A DNA stretch of 64,000 nucleotides from Paucilactobacillus oligofermentans DSM 15707 = LMG 22743. Its GTDB lineage: Bacteria > Bacillota > Bacilli > Lactobacillales > Lactobacillaceae. The position numbers and the translations under genes were made by a program. The notes beneath the pieces were generated by a model. The model saw nothing but the letters and a program-made list of their open reading frames with translations, was not told the DNA's origin and did no database searches. Positions 55,096 to 62,343 of the stretch are shown here, piece by piece. The stretch is taken from NCBI RefSeq assembly GCF_001434315.1, contig NZ_AZFE01000003.1:124001-188000 (forward strand). The letters run 5' to 3'. The stretch's first letter is position 1. Each line of letters starts with the position of its first letter.

Positions 55096-55464
55096 ATGAA
55101 ATTTTATGATGAGTATCTTAGTAAGATAGATGATCAAGATCATCGAATTATTTTAGAAACAGTGCTCAATTGGGTCAGTGATAATTACCCGAATTTAGGT
55201 GGCAAAATTGCTTGGAATCAGCCAATGTTCACTGATCATGGAACTTTTATTATTGCCTTCAGTATTGCAAAAAATAACTTTGCATTTACACCAGAAGCAT
55301 TCACGTTAGCTAAGTTTAAATCTGAAATTGAAAAAGCAGATTATAGCTTTACGGATAACATTATTCGTATTCCATATAATGCTAAAATCGATTTTGAATT
55401 AATTGGTAATATGATTGATTTTAATATTCAAGATAAACAAGGTTATACTAAATTTTTTAGATAA
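55096..55464 (+). CDS. DUF1801 protein (YdhG/YjbR-like fold)
   Basis: A 122-aa soluble protein of the YdhG type, sometimes called iron chaperone. Typical are GGKIAWNQPMFTDHGTFI and AFSIAKNNFAFTPEAF. ATG 55096 is chosen because GGGAGG lies five bases before it; a TTG at 55027 has no such site. Function uncertain. Confidence 0.85.
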   Translation: MKFYDEYLSKIDDQDHRIILETVLNWVSDNYPNLGGKIAWNQPMFTDHGTFIIAFSIAKNNFAFTPEAFTLAKFKSEIEKADYSFTDNIIRIPYNAKIDFELIGNMIDFNIQDKQGYTKFFR

Positions 55465-55603
55465 ATAATTGTTGGTAGGATTAACGTATTTGGTTAATCC
55501 TATTTTTATATTGTTAACAATATAAATGAAATAAGTTTGACCATCTGATGTATAATTTAGGCAATTATAAGTTATAAAAATATAATAAGGTGGATAATGA
55601 AAA

Positions 55604-55783
55604 ATGGTTTATACAGTTGGTTTCTTTGTTGCTTTTTGTGGACTTTTAATTATGTTATTTGGAATTAAAAATTTTTATTCAAACTTGAATAAATGGAATC
55701 GACTTGGGTTTATTTTGCTATGCTTAGGTCTGATATTACCAATGATTTATGGATTCATTGATGGAATTAAAAGTAGCTTTTAA
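55604..55783 (+). CDS. Small membrane protein of 59 aa
   Basis: Not recognised. It begins MVYTVGFFVAFCGLLIMLFG and has a second hydrophobic helix at about residues 35-52 (FILLCLGLILPMIYGFI) joined by a short polar loop with Tyr, Asn and Lys. AAGGTGG lies about ten bases upstream. Two-helix hairpin proteins of this kind are common in Firmicutes and mostly uncharacterised. A second ATG at 55597 opens a different, shorter frame. Confidence 0.6.
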   Translation: MVYTVGFFVAFCGLLIMLFGIKNFYSNLNKWNRLGFILLCLGLILPMIYGFIDGIKSSF

Positions 55784-55807
55784 TTATGTAGATCAATTAA
55801 TCAAAAA

Positions 55808-55837
55808 TTGACACTGTATCATTTGAGGTAGTATAAC
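55808..55837 (+). promoter_or_regulatory. Promoter of the broken acetyltransferase gene
   Basis: TTGACA (55808-55813), 18 bases, TATAAC (55832-55837). Confidence 0.7.
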
Positions 55838-55867
55838 AAACAATAATTAATACAAAGAAGATGGACA

Positions 55868-57113
55868 ATGATGGAAGTTTATGATGGTGAAGCGCTTAAT
55901 ATACTGCACACAATTGGCTTGGATACCTTATATCCAGTCATTCGGATAGAACTTGAATTTTCACAAAGCCTATCTAAGTCTCGATTTGAACATGCGTTAA
56001 AAGGAGTTTGTAAGGTGGTTCCTGAAATCTTATATCGCTATAATATGCAAACTAATCAATGGTTTAAAATCACTGATAAAGTTTTTGATTTAGTGATTGA
56101 AGATGTTAGAAATGTTGATGAGCACGCTAAAGAATGGGACTTGATGAAAAATCCACAGTTACGCGTTTATTGGAATGAAACGACAACGGGTACACGATTA
56201 ATTTTTTATGTGAGCCATATTTTGACAGACGGGGCAGGAAGTAAGCAATTATTATATTTGATTGCGAAAGCTTATACAGATGGCGAAAATTCAATTCAAA
56301 ATATTCGTAATAATCAAAGCACTGAGTGGCTTGAAAAACTAGTTGAAAAGCACCAGAATACTAATGATAAAAAAGATAACAATTTAGACGAACTCATGTC
56401 ATTGCCACAAATTAAAAGTGATACGCCTACAGGCCTTAAAGTTGGTTCGGCAACGTTGACGAAGCTGCAAACGGAACAATTAATTCAAGCTACACATCTT
56501 GCTAAAGTAACGGTTAAATGATGTAGTTATGGGTGCATTTGGACGTGTTATTCAGAGCTTTGCAGGTACACAGAGCATCAATTTAGTTTGTCCAACCGAC
56601 TTACGCCAATTTAACACCACAGCGAATAATGTTGTTCAAATTGCTAATCTTACTTCGCGGTATACTTTGGCAATCAATACAGAGTTAACTGAACCTTTTC
56701 CGAATTTAATACAGCGAATACATCAAGAAATGGTGAAAAAAAAGAATCAGCGACAATGTTTTGATGCGCTTTCTAGTTTATTAAGGGATTACCATTCAAA
56801 ACCGGTTGAACAACTAGAAACTATTGTTGATGATAATTACCAGATTCGCGAAATTGCGTATACTAATTTTGGGGTGCTTGACAAGGAACATTTAAACTTT
56901 GGTGATATTTCAGTTAAATCATTAATTATGACTGGTGGGTTTAGGAGGGCGCCAATGTTTCAAATTGCTACAGGTACTTTTGATGATCGGTTAACGTTAG
57001 CTTTCAATATGAATGGTACTAACAGTGAATACTTATTTGGTATGGCATTAGCCAGAAATGTTGCCATTATTATTAACAATTTTAGTCTAGAAACATTATC
57101 GATTGAGAGTTAA
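55868..57113 (+). pseudogene. Alcohol acetyltransferase/condensation-type protein, frameshifted
   Basis: The CoA-dependent acyltransferase superfamily (COG4908-like) protein is split into 217 aa (55868-56521) and 194 aa (56529-57113), about the usual total. The first part has the catalytic HxxxDG motif in SHILTDGAGSKQLL and ends LAKVTVK-stop. Reading the next frame across the junction gives KVT-NDVVMGAFGRVIQSF, which continues the domain, so one extra A in GTTAAATGATG (56512-56522) explains the break. It is a pseudogene, a reversible phase-type change in a short A-run, or a sequencing error. The second part has RREMF-like family features such as NMNGTNSEYLFGM. Confidence 0.8.
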
Positions 57114-57282
57114 TAGTGTATTTGTGGTATAAGTAACTAAGCTGCTCCATCGGGTAACTAATTTGAGTTAATGATTATGAAGCACTTCAAAAGAACCTTA
57201 TGATTTATTGTTTACGTATTAAAAAATGACTACCGGTCTTTACACTGATAGTCTAAACATGTAAGTAGTGTTATCTCGTGGA

Positions 57283-57311
57283 AAGCTAATCCTTCTGGGT
57301 TAGCTTTTTTA
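57283..57311 (+). terminator. Strong terminator, probably of the acetyltransferase unit
   Basis: AAGCTAATCC-TTCT-GGGTTAGCTT with one G-T pair and T-run, 170 bp after the stop codon. Confidence 0.88.
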
Positions 57312-57522
57312 GTGAATTGTTAATATACAATATCGCTATCTATACTAAGCAAAATATTCAGGTAGATATCTTATCAATAATCCCTAAAAATATTGTAGTA
57401 TTAGAAAATAAAACGTGTAAATTAATACTTTTTCTGTTTATTGGACTACGTAAGTGTATTCTCACAAGGTTTTAAGTTATATGTTCTTTGTCTCTATTTA
57501 CATAGTAATAATTGAAAGTAAT

Positions 57523-57567
57523 AAAAAACCCGTTATATCAATGTTTATTAACATCAATGATAACGAG
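57523..57567 (-). terminator. Terminator of tRNA-Gln
   Basis: Minus strand CTCGTTATCATTGATGTT pairs with AACATTGATATAACGGG and ends in six T. Confidence 0.85.
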
Positions 57568-57580
57568 TATTTACTAACAA

Positions 57581-57653
57581 TTGGGCATACTGGGTTCGAA
57601 CCAGTAAATTGCGGATTCAGAGTCCGGTGCCTTACCAATTTGGCTAATGCCCA
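57581..57653 (-). tRNA. tRNA-Gln (anticodon CTG)
   Basis: Minus strand: acceptor TGGGCAT / ATGCCCA, D-arm GCC...GGC, anticodon loop CTCTGAA, T-arm ACTGG-TTCGAAC-CCAGT, discriminator A, no CCA encoded. The first anticodon-stem pair is C-C. Reads CAG only. Confidence 0.93.
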
Positions 57654-57785
57654 ATAAGAACTTTGATTAACGTAACACTAATATTATACAGAATTGAAAT
57701 TTTACAATCAATAGCTATAGACTAATCAGTTAATCTTTTCATTGTCATTTGTTATAATATACGAGAGTTGAAAGGGGAATTTATC

Positions 57786-58115
57786 ATGGCTAGTAATTCA
57801 GATTCGATTTATCATGTTTTAACATATATGAAGCAGCATCCAGATGTAATTAATCAACAACCACTAGAGTATACGAATGTAATCAGGCTTAATATTTCAG
57901 ATAAAATTAAAGTAGCCGATGCAGATATTTATTTTCCAGACCAAAAATTAATGGTTAATCGCTTTACACCAGATTTTGTGGCTAAAAATGGTGATTTACT
58001 AGATTACTTTTATGAAATGACTAACCAGGAAATTCCTAATTTTCACGATGTCTGGGTCACAACTTCACATATTCTTGACAAGAGTACTTATTTACTCGAA
58101 CTATCTTTTGAATAA
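57786..58115 (+). CDS. Hypothetical protein of 109 aa
   Basis: Not recognised. The 109-aa soluble, slightly acidic protein starts MASNSDSIYHVLTYMKQHP and contains DIYFPDQKLMVNRFTPDFV. No signal peptide or membrane helix. ATG 57786 has AAAGGGGA about eight bases upstream, and TATAAT lies at 57753-57758. It stands between two tRNA genes. Confidence 0.75.
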   Translation: MASNSDSIYHVLTYMKQHPDVINQQPLEYTNVIRLNISDKIKVADADIYFPDQKLMVNRFTPDFVAKNGDLLDYFYEMTNQEIPNFHDVWVTTSHILDKSTYLLELSFE

Positions 58116-58127
58116 CTCTAAATATCA

Positions 58128-58157
58128 TTGACATTCGCGACGCTAAATAGCTATACT
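58128..58157 (+). promoter_or_regulatory. tRNA-Glu promoter
   Basis: TTGACA (58128-58133), 18 bases, TATACT (58152-58157). Confidence 0.88.
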
Positions 58158-58170
58158 AGTATAGTAAATT

Positions 58171-58243
58171 TGCCCGCTGGTCAAATTGGTTAAGACGTGG
58201 CCCTCTCAAGGCTAAGTTACGGGTTCGATCCCCGTGCGGGTGA
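58171..58243 (+). tRNA. tRNA-Glu (anticodon CTC)
   Basis: Acceptor TGCCCGC / GCGGGTG, starting with two wobble pairs; anticodon stem TGGCC/GGCTA with loop CTCTCAA; T-arm ACGGG-TTCGATC-CCCGT; discriminator A; no CCA. The framework matches Firmicutes tRNA-Glu. CTC reads GAG only. The two wobble pairs at the acceptor end are unusual. Confidence 0.9.
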
Positions 58244-58255
58244 TTTTAATGTAGT

Positions 58256-58302
58256 GGTCTGTTATGATACGGTGTTAAATCGTTGATGTGACAGGCCTTT
58301 TT
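58256..58302 (+). terminator. Terminator of tRNA-Glu
   Basis: GGTCTGT pairs with ACAGGCC, with a partly paired interior, followed by five T. Confidence 0.7.
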
Positions 58303-58351
58303 ATTTTAATAAATGGTGTTAATAGTATTAGATATTTAGGAGGAGTAGTTA

Positions 58352-59065
58352 ATGCCCAAGCACTCGAGAGTTAAGCATACTTATAATTTCTATAGAAAAA
58401 GGCGTAATGATCCTAATTGGCGTGATGATTATATATATGTAAGGGATAAACGTATTATTAAATTTTTATTAGTGACAGTAGTATTATTATTTTTGGGATT
58501 AGGGTACATATTTTTTTACGGTGGTAATTCACAAGAACCGAGTTCTGAAGAATCAGCTAGTGTTGTTAATAGTGACAGTTCGTCAAGTAATAAAATAAGT
58601 AGCTCAGAATCAATAGAAACTGATAATGATGCTGATCCAGACGAGTATCAAGTTACTAATAAAATTGGTAACTATACCGTATCTACTGAAGAAATAAACG
58701 CTAATCAAACATATTCAGTTAATATCCATGCAGGAAGTAATAGTGCTGAGCCTAAATATAGAGGGATTAAATTTGAACTAGATGATGTAACTGGTGATGG
58801 AATATTTACAGATTTAGGAAATAGTTCTATACCTTCTAATGAAAGCCAAACTGCACATTATCAACAGATTAAAACTAAGAAAATTGAAGTTATTAATGCG
58901 GATAATGAAACAAGAACAGTAAAAGTTAATACTGCTGTGATAAATAATAGTGGAAAAGTAATATCTTTTGTATTTAAAAGAAGTAATGGTAACGTATCAG
59001 TAACTTGGAAAAATGATAGAGGATTAATTGAAGCTATTCCAACCGATGAAATATCATTCAATTAA
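58352..59065 (+). CDS. Membrane-anchored extracellular protein of 237 aa, unknown function
   Basis: Not recognised. A basic cytoplasmic N-terminus (RVKHTYNFYRKRRNDPNWRD) is followed by one membrane helix at about residues 35-56, a Ser/Glu-rich linker (60-95) and an extracellular domain of about 140 residues with beta-type sequence: VTNKIGNYTVSTEEIN, YRGIKFELDDVTGDGIF and the C-terminal VSVTWKNDRGLIEAIP. AGGAGGAG precedes the ATG. The base composition is even more AT-rich than that of its neighbours, perhaps a sign of transfer. It lies alone between tRNA-Glu and ilvE. Confidence 0.8.
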   Translation: MPKHSRVKHTYNFYRKRRNDPNWRDDYIYVRDKRIIKFLLVTVVLLFLGLGYIFFYGGNSQEPSSEESASVVNSDSSSSNKISSSESIETDNDADPDEYQVTNKIGNYTVSTEEINANQTYSVNIHAGSNSAEPKYRGIKFELDDVTGDGIFTDLGNSSIPSNESQTAHYQQIKTKKIEVINADNETRTVKVNTAVINNSGKVISFVFKRSNGNVSVTWKNDRGLIEAIPTDEISFN

Positions 59066-59114
59066 TGTGTACAATCATAAAATAAATGATCTTAAAATAT
59101 GGAGGCAATTATAA

Positions 59115-60149
59115 ATGGCAAAAGTAAAAGCAACAGATATTGATTTTAATAATCTAGGATTTAACTATTTTGACTTACCATATCGTTTTCAAGCAATTTG
59201 GAAAGATGGTAAATGGAGTGAGGGTGAACTTACTGAGGATGCAGAAGTTCACATTAGTGAAGGATCAACGGTTCTTCATTATGGACAGTCGGATTTTGAA
59301 GGTTTAAAGGCTTATCGAACTAAAGACGGTTCAGTTCAGTTATTTCGTCCCGACCGTAATGCTAAACGGATGCAAGATTCATGTGCACGGATGATGATGC
59401 CAGCCTATTCAATTGACAAATTTATTGAAGCAGTTAAACAAGTAACGAAGGCTAATGAAGATTTTGTTCCTCCATATGGAACTGGTGGAACATTATATTT
59501 GCGCCCTGTAATGTTTGGGGTTGGCGATAACATAGGGGTTCATCCAGCTGATGAATATATTTTGCGGATTTTCGCCATGCCAGTGGGTGCATATTTCAAA
59601 GGTGGAATGACACCAACTAGTTTTGTAACCTCTAAATATGATCGTGCAGCGCACCAAGGAACGGGCCAATCAAAGGTTGGTGGTAATTATGCTGCTAGTT
59701 TATTACCGGGTAATGAAGCTCATCAAGCTGGTTATTCTGATGTAGTTTATCTTGATCCAATTGAACATAAAAAAATTGAAGAAGCTGGCGCAGCTAATTT
59801 CTTCGGAATTACTAAAGATGGTAAGAAGTTTATTACCCCCAAATCACCTTCGATTTTACCAAGTATTACAAAGTATTCATTACTTTATTTAGCGGAACAT
59901 CGATTAGGCTTGCAAGTCGAAGAAGGTGATATTTTTATTGATCAGCTAGATCAATTTAGTGAAGCTGGTGCATGTGGAACGGCTGCCGTTATTTCACCAA
60001 TTGGAGCAATCGTTGATGGTGATCGGAAACATGTCTTCTATAGTGAAACTGAAGTGGGACCAGTTACTCAAAAGCTTTATGACACGTTGACGGGAATTCA
60101 ATTTGGCGAAATTGAAGGTCCTGAAGGTTGGATTGTTAAAGTTGATTAG
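59115..60149 (+). CDS. ilvE: Branched-chain amino acid aminotransferase
   Basis: PLP enzyme of fold type IV that transfers amino groups between Leu, Ile or Val and 2-oxoglutarate. The 344-aa protein has VLHYGQSDFEGLKAYR, RPDRNAKRMQDSCARM, YLRPVMFG and the PLP lysine in GQSKVGGNYAASL. GGAGGC precedes the ATG. In lactic acid bacteria it feeds branched-chain degradation and flavour formation. No promoter or T-box leader was seen in the 49 bp upstream. Confidence 0.96.
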   Translation: MAKVKATDIDFNNLGFNYFDLPYRFQAIWKDGKWSEGELTEDAEVHISEGSTVLHYGQSDFEGLKAYRTKDGSVQLFRPDRNAKRMQDSCARMMMPAYSIDKFIEAVKQVTKANEDFVPPYGTGGTLYLRPVMFGVGDNIGVHPADEYILRIFAMPVGAYFKGGMTPTSFVTSKYDRAAHQGTGQSKVGGNYAASLLPGNEAHQAGYSDVVYLDPIEHKKIEEAGAANFFGITKDGKKFITPKSPSILPSITKYSLLYLAEHRLGLQVEEGDIFIDQLDQFSEAGACGTAAVISPIGAIVDGDRKHVFYSETEVGPVTQKLYDTLTGIQFGEIEGPEGWIVKVD

Positions 60150-60164
60150 TATTTAATTCCACAA

Positions 60165-60206
60165 AAAAAGATTTCTATTCCAATTAAGGAGTAGAAATCT
60201 TTTTTG
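60165..60206. terminator. Bidirectional terminator ilvE / gntP
   Basis: AAAAAAGATTTCTATTCC / GGAGTAGAAATCTTTTTT with one mismatch and a short loop. Confidence 0.9.
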
Positions 60207-61541
60207 CTACATAAACAGTGAAACCAGAAGGACGGATCCTAATCCAGAAAGTCCAATCACACTAGTTAAAGTAGTCCAAGAAATAAATGTTTCTTTTAAG
60301 GTTAAACCAAAGTATTCTTTAATCATCCAGAAACCAGCATCATTAACATGGTCCATGAAGACACTACCAGCACCAATTGCGAGCACAATCAGTACAGGAT
60401 CAACAGTAGAACCAGCTACGATTGAAGTAACTAAACTTGCACCGGTAATTGAAGCTACGGTTGATGATCCAAGACTAATCCGAAGAAGGGCAGTAATTAG
60501 CCAAGCCACGATGATTGGTGAAAGGCTAGTATTGCTGAATAGCTGACCAATATAATCGGCAACGCCACCATCAACAAGTACTTGTTTGAAGGCTCCACCA
60601 CCACCAATGATTAGTAGCATCATGGCAATTTGTTTGATTGATTCTGACATTGCATTACCAATAGCAGTAATCTTTAAGCCACGGAAAATACCCATGGTAA
60701 AGATCCCAACGATTAATGAAATTAACATTGCTTGATCGGGTGATCCAATAAATTGAATAATTTGAAAAGCGATTGATTTATTGGGAATAATGAATGAAAG
60801 AATAGTTTCGATTCCGATTAATAATACTGGAAGTAAAGCGGTGAAAACACTGATACCAAAACCAGGAGTTTCTTCTAATTTAAATTCTTTATATTCACCT
60901 AAAACTGAGATATTAATGTTTTTCCGATATACTTGTGGATAAAATTTGTGTAGACACCAGTTAAAAATGGGTCCGGAGATAATAATAGTTGGAATTGAAA
61001 CTAAAATTCCAATTAATAAAACGTGTCCAAGGGGTGCATTTAAAACCTGAGCAACCGCGGTTGGTGCAGGATGCGGTGGTAAAAATCCATGGGCAACATT
61101 TAAAGTTGCAGCCATTGGAACCCCTAAATACATTAACGGAAGGTCAACTTCACGAGCAATTACGAAGATAATTGGTAGTAAAACAACCAAGCCAACTTCA
61201 AAGAATAGAGCTAATCCAATAATGAATGAAGTTAAGATAACGGCAATTTGAATATGTTTTTTTCCAAAAACTTGAATTAGTTTGTTGGCAATTCGATAAC
61301 CACCACCAGCATCAGAAATTAATTTTCCGAGCATTGATCCAAATCCAAAAATAATAGCTAAATGGCCTAATTGACCACCAATACCAGTTTCGATACTGGT
61401 AGAAATTTTAGCGACGGGAATTCCTAATGCAATTCCAACGGCAAAAGCAGTAATTACAAGTGATAAAAATGCATTAAGCTTTAGTTTAGTAATTAAAAAT
61501 ATTAATAAAATAACGCCAATTACAACGGTTATTAGGGGCAT
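60207..61541 (-). CDS. gntP: GntP family gluconate permease (copy 2)
   Basis: Second gluconate:H+ symporter-type protein, 444 aa and about 12 helices. It aligns by eye with copy 1: FGFGSMLGKLISDAGGGYRI, GFLPPHPAPTAVAQVL and NDAGFWMIKEYFGLTLKET. The two copies are clearly diverged, so an old duplication or different substrates are likely. No gluconate kinase is near. The promoter carries a perfect cre at the transcription start. GAGGAG precedes the ATG. Confidence 0.9.
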   Translation of the reverse strand: MPLITVVIGVILLIFLITKLKLNAFLSLVITAFAVGIALGIPVAKISTSIETGIGGQLGHLAIIFGFGSMLGKLISDAGGGYRIANKLIQVFGKKHIQIAVILTSFIIGLALFFEVGLVVLLPIIFVIAREVDLPLMYLGVPMAATLNVAHGFLPPHPAPTAVAQVLNAPLGHVLLIGILVSIPTIIISGPIFNWCLHKFYPQVYRKNINISVLGEYKEFKLEETPGFGISVFTALLPVLLIGIETILSFIIPNKSIAFQIIQFIGSPDQAMLISLIVGIFTMGIFRGLKITAIGNAMSESIKQIAMMLLIIGGGGAFKQVLVDGGVADYIGQLFSNTSLSPIIVAWLITALLRISLGSSTVASITGASLVTSIVAGSTVDPVLIVLAIGAGSVFMDHVNDAGFWMIKEYFGLTLKETFISWTTLTSVIGLSGLGSVLLVSLFM

Positions 61542-61682
61542 GTTCTTGTTCTCCTCATAAGGGGTAATAGTGCAGCGACAAAAATAAATTTTAGTACGTT
61601 ATTACTGAATTGAATTACATCGCATGAATATCAATAATGATGGCTATATTTAGGTTTAAAGTTCCTTTCATGTTTTTTGCTT

Positions 61683-61725
61683 TGTAACCGTTAACAAATA
61701 TACGGAATGTTGATACAAAAATCAA
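61683..61725 (-). promoter_or_regulatory. gntP copy 2 promoter with perfect cre
   Basis: Minus strand -35 TTGATT (61720-61725), 17 bases, -10 TATATT (61697-61702). TGTAACCGTTAACA (61683-61696) matches cre fully and starts right after the -10, covering the start site; CcpA would repress on preferred sugars. Confidence 0.88.
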
Positions 61726-61785
61726 CTAATAAGGCTAAACGATTAAACACTTATTTTTTGACTAAATAGAAGAAGGCTAATTTAG

Positions 61786-61814
61786 TTGACAAGTTTATAA
61801 GTTGAGAGTAAATT
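61786..61814 (+). promoter_or_regulatory. marR-ABC promoter with AATTAG-type repeats
   Basis: TTGACA (61786-61791), 17 bases, TAAATT (61809-61814). CTAATTTAGTT just before the -35 and TAAATTAGTTAA at the -10 look like two MarR sites for autoregulation. Confidence 0.75.
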
Positions 61815-61857
61815 AGTTAATCGTTAGGTACCTAAGTATATATTGGGAGGTTAATCA

Positions 61858-62307
61858 ATGACGAAGAGTTATGAGGACTTATCACATCAGATGTTTAATG
61901 TCATTGGTCTAATGCGCAGAGCGAGTTTAGCGAGAAGCTCTGAACAACATGGAATTCATCATGGTCAAGGCCATTTACTCAGCGTTTTAATGGAACATGA
62001 TAATTTATCGCAAAAAGAATTAGCAGATGTCGTTCATATTAGAGCAGCTTCAGTGACGGATTTGCTTGAAAAAATGGAACACGAGGGATTAGTGATTAGG
62101 ACTAAAGATGAAAAAGATCGCCGAATCACGCGAGTTTCAATTTCTGATAAAGGTCGCCAATTTTTAATTAAAAACAATTTGATCAGGCATGAAGTTAATG
62201 AAGTTGTTTACGGTGACCTTAATGATGACGACTTAGAGCAACTCGATATGATTTACCAAAAAATTATTAATTCGCTATCTAAAGATCTTGAATCGAACTG
62301 CGATTAA
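61858..62307 (+). CDS. MarR family regulator
   Basis: A 149-aa winged-helix regulator. DNA-binding part: LSQKELADVVHIRAASVTDL, wing DEKDRRITRVSISDKGRQF. GGGAGG precedes the ATG. It is followed after 36 bases by an ABC exporter, an arrangement in which the regulator usually represses the exporter and itself. Confidence 0.93.
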   Translation: MTKSYEDLSHQMFNVIGLMRRASLARSSEQHGIHHGQGHLLSVLMEHDNLSQKELADVVHIRAASVTDLLEKMEHEGLVIRTKDEKDRRITRVSISDKGRQFLIKNNLIRHEVNEVVYGDLNDDDLEQLDMIYQKIINSLSKDLESNCD

Positions 62308-62343
62308 ATAAGTCCGACAAAATGAATTACAAGGAGAAAGCTA

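Larger units (their letters stand above)
57114..57580. other. 467-bp non-coding stretch after the pseudogene
   Basis: Contains the terminator at 57283, then very AT-rich DNA and the tRNA-Gln terminator at 57523. A TTTACA (about 57238) and TAAGTA pair spaced 17 lies before the 57283 hairpin, leaving room for a very short transcript. No credible gene. Confidence 0.5.
61542..61857. other. 316-bp divergent regulatory region gntP / marR
   Basis: Holds the gntP promoter and cre on the left and the marR promoter on the right. Otherwise AT-rich, no gene. Confidence 0.7.

Noticed and set aside
57454-57657. 67-codon frame on the plus strand
   Set aside because: It consists of the tRNA-Gln terminator and the tRNA gene read in reverse.
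59066-59114. T-box leader for ilvE
   Set aside because: Only 49 bp lie upstream, with no T-box sequence or terminator.
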